This document shows, piece by piece, positions 24,401-32,869 of a stretch of 64,000 bases of DNA. The DNA comes from Caldilineales bacterium (GTDB lineage Bacteria; Chloroflexota; Anaerolineae; J102). Location of the stretch: the NCBI GenBank assembly GCA_019695115.1, contig JAIBAP010000010.1:1-64000 (forward strand), in the 5' to 3' direction. The notes below the pieces were generated by a model. It ran no database searches. It saw only the letters and a list, made by a program, of their open reading frames with translations, and was not told the DNA's origin. The position numbers and the translations under genes were made by a program. Positions within the stretch are counted from its first letter, which is position 1. Each line of letters begins with the position of its first letter.

Positions 24401-26923
24401 ATGAAGCAATTCAAGTGGATCACTCTTGCCCTGCTTGTGATCCTCACCCTCGTCCTCGCTGCCTGCGGCGGCGGCGGCGCTGCCCCGACAGCGGCCCCCA
24501 CCGCGGCCCCCGCCGCCACCGAGGCCCCCACCGCCGCCCCGGCCGCCACCGAAGCGCCGACGGCCGCCCCCGCCGCCGGCTACACCTGTGGCGATCCGCT
24601 GGGCTGTGTCGAACTTGGCCCTGGCGACCCGATCAAGTTTGGCTATGCGCTGGTGACGGCTGGCCCGAACGCCACCCTCGGCCAGGACTCGGTGCGGGGC
24701 ATGGAGATCGCCGCCGATGACATGGGCAACGAACTGCTCGGCCATCCCATCGAGATCGTGGGCGAGGACAGCGGTTGTAGTCCCGAAGGCGGCCAGGCGG
24801 CTGCCACCAAGCTGGCCTCCGACACCTCTCTGGTCGGCATCGTCGGCACCTCCTGCTCCTCCGAGGCTCGCGTCGGCATCCCCATCCTGACCGAGGCCGG
24901 TCTGAGCATGATCTCGCCCTCCAACACGGCGCCCGACCTGACCGATCCCGCCAAGCACATCTACGGCTACTTCCGCACCGCCCACAACGACAAGGTGCAG
25001 GGTCGCGTGGCGGCTGAGTTCGTCTACAACGAACTGAAATTGACCAAGGCCGCCACCATCCACGACGGTTCGGTCTATGCCCAGGGTCTGGTCAACGCCT
25101 TCACCGAGAACTTCGAGAAGCTCGGCGGCAAGGTCGTCTCCGCCCAGGCTGTCAATGCCGGCGACACCGACATGCGCCCGGTGCTCACCACCATCGCCGC
25201 CGCAGGCCCGGAGATCGTCTACTACCCCATCTTCGTCGCCGAGGGCGGCTTCATCACCTCGCAGATCCGCGAAGTACCGGGGCTGGAGACGGTCAAGACC
25301 ATGGGGTCGGACGGCATCTTCTCGCCCGACTTCATCAAGGCCGCCGGTGAGAACGTCGTCGGCATGTACCTCAGCAGCCCCGACTTCAGCGCCTTCGGCG
25401 ATGCCTACCAGACCTTCCTCAAGGAGCATCAGGCCAAGTACGGCGAACCGCCCGTCAGCGCCTTCCATGCCCACGCCTACGACGCCACCAACGTCTTCGC
25501 CCAGGCCATCAGCGCCGTGGCCGTCGAAGATGCCGCCGGCACGCTGTACATCCCGCGCACGGCCCTGCGCGACACCATCGCCGCCACCAAAGACTTCAAG
25601 GGTCTGACCGGCAACATCACCTGCGACCCCAATGGCGACTGCGCCGACCCCAAGATCGCCGTCTACGAGGTCAAGTCGGCCACCGACTGGAACCCCAACG
25701 TCACCTCGCCGATGAAGATCTACCCCGAGGCGGCCGCAGCGGCCATGACCGGCCCCCAGATGGTGGACACCTACACCTGTGACGATCCGTTGGGCTGTGT
25801 GGAGATTGCAGCCGGCGACCCGATCAAGTTCGGTTATGCGCTGGTGACGGCTGGCCCGAACGCCACCCTCGGCCAGGACTCGGTGCGGGGCATGGAGATC
25901 GCCGCCGATGACATGGGCAACGAACTGCTCGGCCATCCCATCGAGATCGTGGGCGAGGACAGCGGTTGTAGTCCCGAAGGCGGCCAGGCGGCTGCCACCA
26001 AGCTGGCCTCCGACACCTCTCTGGTCGGCATCGTCGGCACCTCCTGCTCCTCCGAGGCTCGCGTCGGCATCCCCATCCTGACCGAGGCCGGTCTGAGCAT
26101 GATCTCGCCCTCCAACACGGCGCCCGACCTGACCGATCCCGCCAAGCACATCTACGGCTACTTCCGCACCGCCCACAACGACAAGGTGCAGGGTCGCGTG
26201 GCGGCTGAGTTCGTCTACAACGAACTGAAATTGACCAAGGCCGCCACCATCCACGACGGTTCGGTCTATGCCCAGGGTCTGGTCAACGCCTTCACCGAGA
26301 ACTTCGAGAAGCTCGGCGGCAAGGTCGTCTCCGCCCAGGCTGTCAATGCCGGCGACACCGACATGCGCCCGGTGCTCACCACCATCGCCGCCGCAGGCCC
26401 GGAGATCGTCTACTACCCCATCTTCGTCGCCGAGGGCGGCTTCATCACCTCGCAGATCCGCGAAGTACCGGGGCTGGAGACGGTCAAGACCATGGGGTCG
26501 GACGGCATCTTCTCGCCCGACTTCATCAAGGCCGCCGGTGAGAACGTCGTCGGCATGTACCTCAGCAGCCCCGACTTCAGCGCCTTCGGCGATGCCTACC
26601 AGACCTTCCTCAAGGAGCATCAGGCCAAGTACGGCGAACCGCCCGTCAGCGCCTTCCATGCCCACGCCTACGACGCCACCAACGTCTTCGCCCAGGCCAT
26701 CAGCGCCGTGGCCGTCGAAGATGCCGCCGGCACGCTGTACATCCCGCGCACGGCCCTGCGCGACACCATCGCCGCCACCAAAGACTTCAAGGGTCTGACC
26801 GGCAACATCACCTGCGACCCCAATGGCGACTGCGCCGACCCCAAGATCGCCGTCTACGAGGTCAAGTCGGCCACCGACTGGAACCCCAACGTCACCTCGC
26901 CGATGAAGATCTACCCCAAGTAA
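24401..26923 (+). CDS. livK: Tandem-duplicated branched-chain amino acid ABC transporter binding lipoprotein
   Basis: 840 residues; ATG 24401 follows AAGGAGAAG. Lipobox LTLVLAACGG is at about 13-22, then an Ala/Pro/Thr linker. Two Leu/Ile/Val-binding-protein domains follow, each about 380 residues (receptor-ligand region; GPNATLGQDSVRGMEIAADD, SGCSPEGGQAAATKL, GTSCSSEARVGIPILTEAG). Domain 2 repeats domain 1 with an exact 1,191-base offset and no visible amino-acid difference outside the joining segment. It captures branched-chain or other amino acids for LivHMGF encoded directly downstream. Normal family proteins have one such domain. An assembly artefact is possible, but the joining segment differs from any simple copy edge. 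Confidence 0.92.
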   Translation: MKQFKWITLALLVILTLVLAACGGGGAAPTAAPTAAPAATEAPTAAPAATEAPTAAPAAGYTCGDPLGCVELGPGDPIKFGYALVTAGPNATLGQDSVRGMEIAADDMGNELLGHPIEIVGEDSGCSPEGGQAAATKLASDTSLVGIVGTSCSSEARVGIPILTEAGLSMISPSNTAPDLTDPAKHIYGYFRTAHNDKVQGRVAAEFVYNELKLTKAATIHDGSVYAQGLVNAFTENFEKLGGKVVSAQAVNAGDTDMRPVLTTIAAAGPEIVYYPIFVAEGGFITSQIREVPGLETVKTMGSDGIFSPDFIKAAGENVVGMYLSSPDFSAFGDAYQTFLKEHQAKYGEPPVSAFHAHAYDATNVFAQAISAVAVEDAAGTLYIPRTALRDTIAATKDFKGLTGNITCDPNGDCADPKIAVYEVKSATDWNPNVTSPMKIYPEAAAAAMTGPQMVDTYTCDDPLGCVEIAAGDPIKFGYALVTAGPNATLGQDSVRGMEIAADDMGNELLGHPIEIVGEDSGCSPEGGQAAATKLASDTSLVGIVGTSCSSEARVGIPILTEAGLSMISPSNTAPDLTDPAKHIYGYFRTAHNDKVQGRVAAEFVYNELKLTKAATIHDGSVYAQGLVNAFTENFEKLGGKVVSAQAVNAGDTDMRPVLTTIAAAGPEIVYYPIFVAEGGFITSQIREVPGLETVKTMGSDGIFSPDFIKAAGENVVGMYLSSPDFSAFGDAYQTFLKEHQAKYGEPPVSAFHAHAYDATNVFAQAISAVAVEDAAGTLYIPRTALRDTIAATKDFKGLTGNITCDPNGDCADPKIAVYEVKSATDWNPNVTSPMKIYPK
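24644..25726 (+). repeat. Direct repeat, copy 1 (1,083 bp)
   Basis: From TATGCGCTGGTGACGGC to GATCTACCCC this segment appears identical, base for base as far as compared by eye, to 25835-26917 (offset 1,191). The flanks diverge: GCCGACGGC-type linker before copy 1, and GAGGCGGCCGCAGCGGCC with ACACCTGTGACGATCCG before copy 2. Confidence 0.93.
25835..26917 (+). repeat. Direct repeat, copy 2 (1,083 bp)
   Basis: Second copy of 24644-25726, kept in frame so that one polypeptide carries two identical binding domains. The exactness implies recent duplication or ongoing gene conversion. Confidence 0.93.
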
Positions 26924-26983
26924 GGACGCGGTAGCCGGCGCCGACCGGCGCTTGGCTCCACCTGCTGCCCCATTTGCAGTACG

Positions 26984-27057
26984 AAGGGCGGGGCGGTTGG
27001 CGATGCACCCATCGCGGTTGGCGATGGTATCCATCGCCCAACTTCCCCGCCCTTTTT
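26984..27057 (+). terminator. Intrinsic terminator or attenuator after the binding-protein gene
   Basis: Outer stem AAGGGCGGGG (26984-26993) pairs with CCCCGCCCTT (27045-27054). The inner stem GGCGATG pairs with CATCGCC (27032-27038), and TTTTT follows at 27053-27057. It probably limits transcription into livH, giving more binding protein than permease. Confidence 0.7.
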
Positions 27058-27085
27058 GTAGGTCGATGCAGTTACTGGATAGCAG

Positions 27086-27130
27086 TTATTGGTGATTGGT
27101 TATTGAATGGCAATAACCAATCACCAATAA
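27086..27130. repeat. Perfect 20-bp inverted repeat upstream of livH
   Basis: TTATTGGTGATTGGTTATTG (27086-27105), loop AATGG, then its exact reverse complement at 27111-27130. It belongs to the TTATTGG/CCAATAA word family. It lies 12 bases before the AGGAGGAG ribosome site of livH. Confidence 0.9.
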
Positions 27131-27155
27131 CCAATCACACAGGAGGAGGGAGTCC

Positions 27156-28214
27156 ATGCTTGCACGCCTGCGACGTGAATTCGACCTGGCAGACCTCGTT
27201 CTCTATCTCATCGGGCTTGGGCTGCTCATCGCCATTGTCTATGGGTCGATTGCGACCCTGCGCAGTGGCAAGTACACGACCGCACAGTGGTTCAATTTCA
27301 TCATCTTTGGGTTGGCGCAGGGGGGGATTTATGCGCTCATCGCCTTGGGCTACACGATGGTCTACGGCATCCTGGGCATGATCAACTTCGCCCACGGTGA
27401 GTTCTTTATGATGGGCAGCTTCGGGGCCTTCTTCACTTCGGCGGCACTGACGGAAATGGGTTTTCTGCAGAACAATCCGATCCTCTCCATCCTGCTGATG
27501 ATGGCCGTGGCGATGACAGTCTCAGCCACGGTGGCGGTGCTCTCCGAGCGGATCGCCTACCGCCCCTTGCGCCGGGCGCCGCGCCTGGTGCCGCTGATCA
27601 CCGCCATCGGCGTCTCCTACTTCCTGCAATACACGGCCCGAGGGTTGTTCGGCTCCAGCGTCAAAGCCTTCCCCAACATCTCTGCCCTCAGCGGCGCCGT
27701 GCAGGTGGGCCCGGTTGCGATGCAGAAATCGCAGATCGCCGTCTTCGTTGTGGTTGGCTTGATGTTGCTGCTGCTGTTCTTCATCGTCCAACGCACCAAG
27801 GTCGGGCGGGCCATCCGCTCGGTGGCCGAGGATAAGGATGCCGCCGCCTTGATGGGCGTGGACGTCGACCGCACCATCGCCACCACGTTCCTCATCGGCG
27901 GCGTCATGGCCGGGGCAGCAGGGGTGATGTACGGCATCGTCTTCCGCCAAGCCGCCTTCTGGATGGGCTTCGTTCCGGGTCTCAAGGCGTTTACGGCGGC
28001 GGTGTTGGGCGGGATCGGCAACATCGCCGGGGCGGTGCTGGGGGGAATCTCATTGGGTGTGATCGAATCCGTTGGCCCCAGCCTCTTCCTCGATGGCCTG
28101 GGCATCGCCGCGCCCCACCAGCTCAAGGACGCCATCGCCTTCACCGTGCTGGTGCTCATCCTCATCTTCCGTCCCACCGGCATTCTGGGCGAGCGCCTGT
28201 CCAAACGGGCCTGA
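27156..28214 (+). CDS. livH: Branched-chain amino acid ABC transporter permease LivH
   Basis: 352 residues; ATG 27156 follows AGGAGGAG. About eight to nine membrane segments. The LivH signature is GLAQGGIYALIALGYTMVYGILGMINFAHGEFFMMG. The cytoplasmic EAA-like loop reads RAIRSVAEDKDAAALMGVDVD, and the C-terminal conserved AAVLGGIGNIAGAVLGG precedes IFRPTGILGE. It forms the inner-membrane channel with LivM. It is preceded by a hairpin and a terminator that separate it from the binding-protein gene. Confidence 0.95.
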   Translation: MLARLRREFDLADLVLYLIGLGLLIAIVYGSIATLRSGKYTTAQWFNFIIFGLAQGGIYALIALGYTMVYGILGMINFAHGEFFMMGSFGAFFTSAALTEMGFLQNNPILSILLMMAVAMTVSATVAVLSERIAYRPLRRAPRLVPLITAIGVSYFLQYTARGLFGSSVKAFPNISALSGAVQVGPVAMQKSQIAVFVVVGLMLLLLFFIVQRTKVGRAIRSVAEDKDAAALMGVDVDRTIATTFLIGGVMAGAAGVMYGIVFRQAAFWMGFVPGLKAFTAAVLGGIGNIAGAVLGGISLGVIESVGPSLFLDGLGIAAPHQLKDAIAFTVLVLILIFRPTGILGERLSKRA

Positions 28215-28232
28215 ACGAAAAGGAGACGACTG

Positions 28233-29945
28233 ATGAAATCCGATCGACCCTTCACGCTGACCGACGCCGCCAGGTATGGTCTCTACGGCGGCATCGCCGC
28301 TATCCTGATCGCCCTGGTGGGGATGGTGCAGGCCTTCGCCAAGACCGGCATCATCGCCAACCTGATCACGATGGCGCAAGTCCTGGTCTACGGTCTGGCC
28401 TTCGTGGTAGCCATCATTGTGGCTGGACGGGCGGCCCGCAGCCGCCGCAGCCTGGCCGTCCCGGCCGCCGTCATCGCCGGGGCGGTGTCTATGCTGCTGC
28501 TGGCGCTGCTGGCGCTGTTGATCGACCGCGTCAACCTGCGCGAGATCTTCACCAATGCCGGCAAGGAACTTGCCAACTTGCTGCTGCCCGGCGAGGAAAT
28601 CGGGCTGACCAGCGCCCTCATACTCACCGCGATTGGCGCCGCCGTTGGCTTGGTCGCCGGTTTGTTCACCTTTATTCCGGCCAAACTGCGCAGCGCCCTC
28701 ATCGGCGGCGCCGGCGCCGTGATCCTGGTGGGGCTGATGCAGGACGTCCTGATTCCCGTTCTGCCTGAGAGCGTGGACAAGTTCCTCTACGTCTCCAAAG
28801 GCTTGAAACCGCTGGGGGCGTTGGCGATCTTCGTCCTCTTCTTCGTCCTCGTCTATCTCAACGCGATGCGCCGCCGGACGGGGACGAGCCGGCTGGATCG
28901 CTTGCCCCCGCAGCAGCGGCAGGTCGCCCGCTTTGCCCTCACCCTGGTCGCCCTGATCATCCTCACCCTGCTCCCGCGCGTCCTGGGACCTTTCTTGAGC
29001 GAGGTCGCCGACCAGGTAGGCTTCTACATCATCATGGCCCTGGGCTTGAATGTGGTGGTGGGTTTTGCCGGCATGCTCGACCTGGGCTACGTCGCCTTCT
29101 ATGCCATCGGCGCCTATACCATGGCCGTGCTGACCACACCCGAACTGCCGGTGGTGCGCGAGTTCCTGCCACAGCTTACGTTTTGGGAGGCGCTACCCTT
29201 TGCCGTCGGCGCGGCCCTGCTGGCGGGCATCTTCCTCGGCATCCCAGTGCTGAAGACGCGCGGCGACTACCTGGCCATCATCACCCTCGGCTTCGGCGAG
29301 ATCATCCGCCTGCTGGTGCTCTCGGATGCGCTCAAGCCTTTGCTGGGCGGCGCCCAGGGCATTACCGGCGTCGGCCGTCCCAAGATCGCCGACTTCACCG
29401 CCACCAACCCGCAGCAATTCTACTACTTCATCCTCGTCGCCATCGTCATCGCCTGGTTCATCACTTCCCGCCTCAAGGCCTCGCGACTGGGGCGGTCATG
29501 GATGGCCATCCGCGAGGACGAGGACGTGGCCGCGGCCATGAGCATCAATCTGGTGGGCTACAAGCTGCTGGCCTTTGCCACCGGCGCCACCCTGGCCGGG
29601 CTGAGCGGCGCCCTGTTCGGCTCCAAGTTGGGGTCGATGGTGCCGGCCTCGTTCAACGTCCTGGTCTCGATCAACGTACTGGCGGTGCTGATCGTGGGCG
29701 GCATGGGCAGCCTGCCCGGCGCAATCGTGGGCGCCATCGTCCTCATCGGCTTGCCCGAACTGCTGCGCGAGTTCAACGAGTTCCGCTGGTGGGTCTACGG
29801 CGCCGTCCTCGTCTTCATGATGCTCAACAAGCCCGAAGGTCTGTGGCCCGAAGCCACCCGTGTGCGCGAGCTGCACGAAGCTGCGGCAGAAGAACACACC
29901 CACGTCGTTGATGATTCCGGTCCCACCGCAACCACAGCGGCCTGA
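28233..29945 (+). CDS. livM: Branched-chain amino acid ABC transporter permease LivM, long form
   Basis: 570 residues; ATG 28233 follows AAAGGAG. The C-terminal ~320 residues are LivM: FYIIMALGLNVVVGFAGMLDLGYVAFYAIGAY, GDYLAIITLGFGEIIRLLV, and the loop SWMAIREDEDVAAAMSINLVGYKLLAFATGA. The N-terminal ~230 residues carry at least five further hydrophobic segments (for example YGGIAAILIALVGMVQAF and AVSMLLLALLALLIDRV), longer than in most LivM proteins. It pairs with LivH. LivG follows after 14 bases. Confidence 0.93.
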   Translation: MKSDRPFTLTDAARYGLYGGIAAILIALVGMVQAFAKTGIIANLITMAQVLVYGLAFVVAIIVAGRAARSRRSLAVPAAVIAGAVSMLLLALLALLIDRVNLREIFTNAGKELANLLLPGEEIGLTSALILTAIGAAVGLVAGLFTFIPAKLRSALIGGAGAVILVGLMQDVLIPVLPESVDKFLYVSKGLKPLGALAIFVLFFVLVYLNAMRRRTGTSRLDRLPPQQRQVARFALTLVALIILTLLPRVLGPFLSEVADQVGFYIIMALGLNVVVGFAGMLDLGYVAFYAIGAYTMAVLTTPELPVVREFLPQLTFWEALPFAVGAALLAGIFLGIPVLKTRGDYLAIITLGFGEIIRLLVLSDALKPLLGGAQGITGVGRPKIADFTATNPQQFYYFILVAIVIAWFITSRLKASRLGRSWMAIREDEDVAAAMSINLVGYKLLAFATGATLAGLSGALFGSKLGSMVPASFNVLVSINVLAVLIVGGMGSLPGAIVGAIVLIGLPELLREFNEFRWWVYGAVLVFMMLNKPEGLWPEATRVRELHEAAAEEHTHVVDDSGPTATTAA

Positions 29946-29959
29946 AAGGAGAAGCCTCG

Positions 29960-30772
29960 ATGACCCTTTTGATTGCTCGTAACGTCAACAAACGCTTTGG
30001 CGGCCTGCAGGCGTTGACCACCCTGGATGTGACGGTCGAACCGAAATCCATCCACAGCGTCATCGGCCCCAACGGCGCCGGCAAGACGACCTTCTTCAAC
30101 TGTCTGACCGGCTTCTACAAACCCGAGGAAGGCGAAATCCTCTTCGAGGGCCGGGCCATCCAGGGCATGTCGCCCGAACGCGTGGCCGGGCGCGGCATCT
30201 CGCGCACCTACCAGAACATCCGTCTCTTCAGCAACGTCACCGTCCTGGAAAACGCGCTGGTGGGGATGCACCGCCACCTGCACACCGGCTGGTTAGGAGC
30301 TGTAGTGCGGCCGCCGAGGGTCAATCGCGAGGAGGCCACTGCCCGTGAGGAGGCCATGCGCATCCTCAAATTCGTCGACCTGGACAAGAAGGCCGATTTC
30401 ATCGCCAAGAACCTGCCCTACGGCGAGCAGCGCCGCCTGGAGATCGCCCGCGCCCTGGCCGGCCAACCCACCCTCATCCTGCTCGATGAGCCGACCGCCG
30501 GCATGAACCCGAAGGAAACCGAGGACACCACCGATCTCATCCGGCGGCTGCGCGACGACCTGGGCATCACCGTCCTCCTGATCGAGCATGACATGAAGGT
30601 AGTGATGAACATCTCCGACCTGATCACGGTGCTCGATTTCGGCAAGAAGATCGCTGAAGGTGACTCACTGGCCATCCGCTCCGACCCGCACGTGATCGAA
30701 GCCTATTTGGGCCGCGGCGCCGCCACCGGCGATTCCTACGGCGCCAAGACCCCTGCCAAGATGGAGGCATGA
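29960..30772 (+). CDS. livG: Branched-chain amino acid ABC transporter ATPase LivG
   Basis: 270 residues; ATG 29960 follows AAAGGAG. Walker A GPNGAGKTT, then the LivG-type insertion with RTYQNIRLFSNVTVLENALVGMH. The ABC signature reads LPYGEQRRLEIARAL (the LivG variant of LSGGQ), with Walker B LILLDEPTAGMNPKE and H-loop IEHDMKVVM. It powers import with LivF. It overlaps livF by ATGA. Confidence 0.96.
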   Translation: MTLLIARNVNKRFGGLQALTTLDVTVEPKSIHSVIGPNGAGKTTFFNCLTGFYKPEEGEILFEGRAIQGMSPERVAGRGISRTYQNIRLFSNVTVLENALVGMHRHLHTGWLGAVVRPPRVNREEATAREEAMRILKFVDLDKKADFIAKNLPYGEQRRLEIARALAGQPTLILLDEPTAGMNPKETEDTTDLIRRLRDDLGITVLLIEHDMKVVMNISDLITVLDFGKKIAEGDSLAIRSDPHVIEAYLGRGAATGDSYGAKTPAKMEA

Positions 30773-31491
30773 CCATGGCCCTGCTCGAACTCAAGAACCT
30801 GCACGTCTACTACGGCCAAATTCACGCCCTCAAAGGCATCGATCTTCATGTCAACCAGGGTGAGATCGTCACCCTGATCGGCGGCAACGGCGCCGGCAAG
30901 ACCACCACCCTGCGCGCCATCAGCGGCCTGCTGCGCACCCCCGAAGAAAGCTCGATCGTGCTGCAAAACGAAGAGCTGACCCGCTTGCGCGCCCACCAGG
31001 TGGTGGAGCGCGGCCTCATCCACGTGCCCGAAGGCCGCCGCGTCTTCGCCCGCATGAGCGTTCAGGAAAACCTGACCATGGGCGCCTATGCCCGCGCCGA
31101 CCGCAGCGGCATGGACGCCGACCTCGACTTCATCTTCAAGCTCTTCCCCCGCCTGAAGGAACGCCGGGCACAGCTGGCGGGCACGCTTTCGGGCGGCGAA
31201 CAGCAGATGCTGGCCATGGGTCGGGCGCTGATGGGCAACCCCAAGGTGCTATTGCTGGATGAGCCATCGATGGGCCTGGCCCCGGTGCTGGTCGAGGCCA
31301 TTTTCGACACCATCGAACTGCTCAACCGCGAGCGCGGCACCACCATCCTCCTGGTCGAGCAGAACGCCCTCATGGCCCTACAGATCGCCAGCCGCGGCTA
31401 TGTGATCGAGACCGGCCACATCGTCCTCTCTGGCGATGCCAAAGACCTCAGCACCGACCCCCGCGTGCGCGAAGCGTATTTGGGGGGATAG
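30769..31491 (+). CDS. livF: Branched-chain amino acid ABC transporter ATPase LivF
   Basis: 240 residues from the ATG overlapping the livG stop; a second ATG at 30775 gives MALLELKNLHVYYG and is equally plausible. Walker A GGNGAGKTTTL, Q-loop, LSGGEQQMLAMGRALM, Walker B VLLLDEPSMGLAP and IEQNA-type H-loop region (LVEQNALMAL). Last gene of the liv operon; six bases after its stop lies a perfect palindrome (31497-31529). Confidence 0.96.
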   Translation: MTMALLELKNLHVYYGQIHALKGIDLHVNQGEIVTLIGGNGAGKTTTLRAISGLLRTPEESSIVLQNEELTRLRAHQVVERGLIHVPEGRRVFARMSVQENLTMGAYARADRSGMDADLDFIFKLFPRLKERRAQLAGTLSGGEQQMLAMGRALMGNPKVLLLDEPSMGLAPVLVEAIFDTIELLNRERGTTILLVEQNALMALQIASRGYVIETGHIVLSGDAKDLSTDPRVREAYLGG

Positions 31492-31496
31492 AAACT

Positions 31497-31529
31497 AGAG
31501 TTGCCAACTTTCTAAAAGTTGGCAACTCT
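31497..31529. repeat. 33-bp palindrome, family B, copy 1, between convergent genes
   Basis: Left arm AGAGTTGCCAACTTT (31497-31511), loop CTA, right arm AAAGTTGGCAACTCT (31515-31529). The loop CTA is the TAG stop of the minus-strand peptidase gene, and the right arm encodes its last residues (RVANF). It could be a bidirectional terminator, with GGCTTTTT following on the plus strand. Confidence 0.9.
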
Positions 31530-32576
31530 GGCTTTTTCTCGCAGCCAATCGATGGGGAGCGAATGGACGGTGCGGCCCTGAAAGCCGGTCATCGTCTGCG
31601 CCGAGGTCAGGGCGTTGAGGATGGCCTCTTCCACCGCCTCGGCCGCGGCCACGAACAGGTTATCCATCTGGGGATTGGGCAACATACGCAAGTCGCAGAG
31701 CTGTTTGGCGGTGGCGGGGAGGTGGTTGGCGGTGGCGAAGGCCAGGAAGAGGTCGCCGCTGCCGTTGTGCCCGATGCCGCCCGTGCGAGCAAAGCCCACT
31801 GCCGACCGCTGCGCCAGCCGCCGGCACTGGAACGGCAGCAGCGGTGCATCCGTGGCCAGGATGATGAGGATCGACCCGCCGCGCTTTGGCTCTGGCCTGG
31901 GCAGGGGAGCGATGTCCCCGCCTAGTTCGGCCCCCACCGGCGTCCCGTTCAGCCGAAAATCCTGGCGGTCGCCATGATTGGCCTGCACCAGCGCCCCCAC
32001 CACGAACTCGCCCGACCGGGCCTCCACCCGCCGCGAGGCCGTGCCGATCCCGCCCTTGAAATCATAGCAGATCATGCCCGTGCCGCCGCCCACATTGCCC
32101 TCGGCCACCGGTCCCGGCCGCGCCGCAGCGATAGCCTGATAGACATGGCCGCGAGTGAGGTGAAAGGCATCGAGGTCGTTGAGCCAGCCGTCGTAGGTCT
32201 CGGCCACCACCGGCAGGGCGAAGCTCGTCGTCCAGCCGAATTCCTGGCCGTAGGCGCACAGGGCCTCGTGCACGGTGCCCACCTGGCCGGTGTTGGTCAG
32301 GGCGATGGGGGAGCTCAGCATCCCTGATTCGGTGATCCAGTGCACGCCGGTCATCTCGCCGCAGCCGTTGAGGGTGTGGAAGCCGGCGAAGGCGTTGTCC
32401 TGCCAAATCTCGCCCTCGCGCGGGAGGATGACGGTGACGCCGGTTCTAGCCACCCGCGGTTCATCGTGGATCAGGGTGGTGTGGCCCACCCACACGCCGG
32501 GCACGTCGGTGATGGCGTTGAGGGGGCCGGTGGGGAAGCGGCCGATGGTGAGGCCGAGGTCGCGGAGGCGGGGCAT
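31512..32576 (-). CDS. S58 family peptidase (DmpA/L-aminopeptidase-D-esterase type)
   Basis: 354 residues. N-terminal nucleophile hydrolase of the DmpA/P1 family: LNAITDVPGVWVGHTTL, WITESGMLSSPIALTNTG, EGNVGGGTGMICYDFKGGIG and TASRRV. The expected autocleavage point lies before the Ser of RGGSILIILATDAPLLP, which becomes the catalytic nucleophile. It hydrolyses N-terminal amino acids or D-amino-acid esters/amides. It is convergent with livF. Its C-terminal residues and TAG stop come from the palindrome, so the tail may have been remodelled by the repeat. The leader is CCAATCTCCAATAACC-type array. Confidence 0.92.
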   Translation of the reverse strand: MPRLRDLGLTIGRFPTGPLNAITDVPGVWVGHTTLIHDEPRVARTGVTVILPREGEIWQDNAFAGFHTLNGCGEMTGVHWITESGMLSSPIALTNTGQVGTVHEALCAYGQEFGWTTSFALPVVAETYDGWLNDLDAFHLTRGHVYQAIAAARPGPVAEGNVGGGTGMICYDFKGGIGTASRRVEARSGEFVVGALVQANHGDRQDFRLNGTPVGAELGGDIAPLPRPEPKRGGSILIILATDAPLLPFQCRRLAQRSAVGFARTGGIGHNGSGDLFLAFATANHLPATAKQLCDLRMLPNPQMDNLFVAAAEAVEEAILNALTSAQTMTGFQGRTVHSLPIDWLREKARVANF

Positions 32577-32664
32577 GGTGGGAGGTTGGAGATTGGTTAT
32601 TGGAGATTGGGGCTGGCGCGTCTGAAGTTGATTGTTGACTGTTGACTGTTGATTGTTGATTGTT
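32577..32664 (-). repeat. C/A-rich leader array of the S58 peptidase gene
   Basis: In coding (minus) orientation it reads CAACAATCAACAGTCAAC words, then CCAATCTCCAATAACCAATC, then CACC before the ATG. No Shine-Dalgarno is present. Confidence 0.8.
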
Positions 32665-32750
32665 CAGATGACAGTATACCGAGACGACGAACAAAGGCAA
32701 ACCAATGCCAGACAAAGCAGCAGGCAGCAACCCACGCTCCAGCCATCGTT

Positions 32751-32778
32751 TTCAACTCGACGGCGTCTCGATTACAAT
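32751..32778 (+). promoter_or_regulatory. Putative promoter of the peptide ABC operon
   Basis: TTCAAC at 32751-32756, a 16-base spacer and TACAAT at 32773-32778, 91 bases before the ATG. The -35 match is partial. Confidence 0.4.
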
Positions 32779-32869
32779 GCTGCCCACGGCTGGGGGCGGT
32801 GCTGAGACCGTCAGCATGCGTCTTTTCGCCCACTGTGATCGTTTGTCCCTTTCTTCGGAGGAGAAGATT

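Noticed and set aside
24380-27034. 884-codon open frame on the minus strand opposite the binding-protein gene
   Set aside because: It mirrors the duplicated coding gene, is Gly/Val/Asp-rich as expected for an antisense frame of high-GC DNA, and has no family features or ribosome site.
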